From Ruminococcus sp. (GTDB lineage Bacteria; Bacillota; Clostridia; Oscillospirales; Ruminococcaceae), in NCBI GenBank assembly GCA_031262625.1, contig JAISHJ010000111.1:1-6612 (forward strand): a DNA stretch of 6,612 nt, written 5' to 3'. The translations under genes and the position numbers were made by a program. Shown in pieces: positions 5,537 to 6,612 of the stretch. The notes beneath the pieces were generated by a model. It searched no databases. It saw nothing but the letters and a program-made list of their open reading frames with translations, and was not told where the DNA came from. The first letter of the stretch is position 1. The number at the start of each line of letters is the position of its first letter.

Positions 5537-6547
5537 ATGTCTGTTTTAGTTACCGGCGGTACAGGTTATATTGGCTCTCACACAGTAGTTGAACTCATTA
5601 ACGCCGGGGAATCCCCCGTCATAGTTGACAACCTTTCAAACAGCAAAGCTGACGTAATCGAGCGTATCGAAAAAATAACCGGCGTAAAAGTTCCCTTCTA
5701 TAATGTTGATGTTCGTAACCGCAATGATTTACAACGTGTATTTGATGAGCATAATTTTACTTCTTGTATTCACTTCGCCGGGCTTAAAGCAGTTGCGGAT
5801 TCCGTAAAAGACCCCCTTTGGTATTATAGCAACAACTGCGGCGGTACAGTAACCCTTCTCGAAGTTATGGCGAAAAATAACGTCAAAAAATTTGTCTTCA
5901 GTTCCTCTGCTACCGTCTACGGCACAAACCCTCCGCCATTTCACGAAGATATGAAAATAGGTCTCGATACCGCTAACCCCTACGGCTCAACAAAACTCTT
6001 CATCGAACGCATATTAGAGGACCTCTCCGCTTCCGATCCCGATTTCTCTATAGCCCTACTCCGATACTTTAACCCCATCGGCGCTCACGAATCCGGCTTA
6101 ATCGGTGACTACCCCAACGGTATCCCCAACAACCTAATGCCCTACATCCAACAAGTCGCCGTCGGTATCCTCCCCGCCCTCAACGTCTTCGGCAACGATT
6201 ACCCCACCAAAGACGGTACCCCCGAACGCGACTACATCCACGTCGTAGACCTCGCCCTCGGTCACGTCAAAGCACTCCAAAAATTAAATACAGAAAAAGG
6301 CTGCCTAATCTACAACCTCGGTACAGGTACCCCCTACTCCGTCATGGAAATCATCACCACCTTCGAGCAGGTAAACAACATCTCTCTCCCCCTAAACCGC
6401 CTCCCTCGCCGCCCCGGCGATATCCCCACCTCCTTCTGCAACCCCTCCAAATCTGCCGCCGCTCTCTCATGGTCCGCCCAAAAATCTCTCGCCGATATGT
6501 GCAAAGACAGCTACCACTTCGCTGATGTCTCGCAACGTTCCTCTTAA
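5537..6547 (+). CDS. galE: UDP-glucose 4-epimerase GalE
   Basis: A 336-residue NAD-dependent short-chain dehydrogenase/reductase that interconverts UDP-glucose and UDP-galactose (Leloir pathway, and sugar supply for cell-surface glycans). The Rossmann NAD motif GGTGYIGS is at 7-14. S124 lies in SSSATVYG, and Y149/K153 lie in the YGSTK active-site motif; all three numbers coincide with E. coli GalE. ERDYIHVVDLA and RRPGD are also typical. The residue matching E. coli Y299 is S299; a small residue here is known to favour UDP-GlcNAc/GalNAc as additional substrates. The last residues (DVSQRSS) do not resemble the usual NPxGY-type ending and are encoded inside an inverted repeat that also holds the stop codon. 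From about 5960 onward the coding strand becomes very C-rich and G-poor, unlike the 5' half. It is probably co-transcribed with yifB, since I see no promoter or terminator in the 32-nt gap. Confidence 0.95.
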   Translation: MSVLVTGGTGYIGSHTVVELINAGESPVIVDNLSNSKADVIERIEKITGVKVPFYNVDVRNRNDLQRVFDEHNFTSCIHFAGLKAVADSVKDPLWYYSNNCGGTVTLLEVMAKNNVKKFVFSSSATVYGTNPPPFHEDMKIGLDTANPYGSTKLFIERILEDLSASDPDFSIALLRYFNPIGAHESGLIGDYPNGIPNNLMPYIQQVAVGILPALNVFGNDYPTKDGTPERDYIHVVDLALGHVKALQKLNTEKGCLIYNLGTGTPYSVMEIITTFEQVNNISLPLNRLPRRPGDIPTSFCNPSKSAAALSWSAQKSLADMCKDSYHFADVSQRSS

Positions 6548-6558
6548 GTGGAACGTTG
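6533..6558 (+). repeat. 9-bp inverted repeat spanning the galE stop codon
   Basis: CAACGTTCC (6533-6541) and GGAACGTTG (6550-6558) pair perfectly around the 8-nt loop TCTTAAGT, which contains the TAA stop and the palindrome CTTAAG. The last three sense codons of galE are inside the structure. There is no T-run. It abuts, and shares one base with, the larger G/C-rich hairpin, so the two probably form one composite element. Confidence 0.75.
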
Positions 6559-6597
6559 GGGGAGGGGAGGAGCGGTGACCCGCCCCTCCCCTCCCCC
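6558..6597 (+). terminator. G/C-rich hairpin downstream of galE (possible terminator or dispersed repeat)
   Basis: Positions 6558-6570 (G5-A-G4-A-G2) pair perfectly over 13 bp with 6585-6597 (C2-T-C4-T-C5). After one A-C mismatch the stem continues with GCGG/CCGC (6572-6575, 6580-6583) around a TGAC loop, about 17 pairs in all. It lies 10 nt after the galE stop, the right place to end the yifB-galE transcript, but the following bases are C-rich rather than T-rich, so intrinsic termination is not assured. A palindromic intergenic repeat is an equally good reading. Confidence 0.55.
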
Positions 6598-6612
6598 AGA
6601 CCCCCTCCTCTC

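Noticed and set aside
1..6612. tRNA, rRNA, CRISPR array, riboswitch or insertion sequence
   Set aside because: Reading both strands I saw no cloverleaf-like tRNA, spaced direct-repeat array, recognisable aptamer core or transposase. Gaps between genes are short (at most 171 nt).

Overview
The window looks like chromosomal DNA of a low- to mid-GC Gram-positive bacterium, most likely an anaerobic Clostridia/Oscillospirales (Ruminococcaceae-like) lineage. This is inferred from the PASTA-kinase/rsgA pair, the protein style and strong AGGAG/GGTGAT-type ribosome binding sites. No species-level call is possible from the sequence alone. All supported genes lie on the + strand.

Layout. (1) Positions 1-2229 hold a PASTA-domain Ser/Thr kinase (PrkC/StkP type) that lacks its first few residues at the window edge. 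(2) Positions 2230-2400 are a non-coding gap with a 9-bp tandem repeat running into a 12-bp hairpin, then a second small hairpin. (3) Positions 2401-3327 encode RsgA, the circularly permuted ribosome-assembly GTPase. The kinase-rsgA order matches the conserved prpC-prkC-rsgA(cpgA)-rpe block of Firmicutes. (4) Positions 3350-3947 hold an AT-rich toxin-antitoxin cassette with its own perfect-consensus promoter, a candidate operator, an AbrB-fold antitoxin and an overlapping RelE/ParE-superfamily toxin. It sits where rpe would often be found. (5) Positions 3978-5504 encode a YifB/ComM-type AAA+ protein. (6) Positions 5537-6547 encode a UDP-glucose 4-epimerase, GalE, with a short hairpin before its ribosome binding site. 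(7) Two back-to-back hairpins (6533-6597) cover the galE stop codon and the downstream G/C-rich tract.

How the genes relate. The kinase and RsgA belong to the cell-wall signalling / ribosome-maturation neighbourhood; in B. subtilis the RsgA orthologue CpgA is a known target of PrkC. The toxin-antitoxin pair looks like an inserted self-regulated cassette. yifB and galE look co-transcribed, with no obvious functional link.

I did not find a convincing new multi-gene system. The best leads are the repeated leader sequences bracketing the toxin-antitoxin cassette, the hairpin-dense end of galE with its divergent C-terminus and strong C-over-G skew, and a Ser at the GalE position that controls substrate size.
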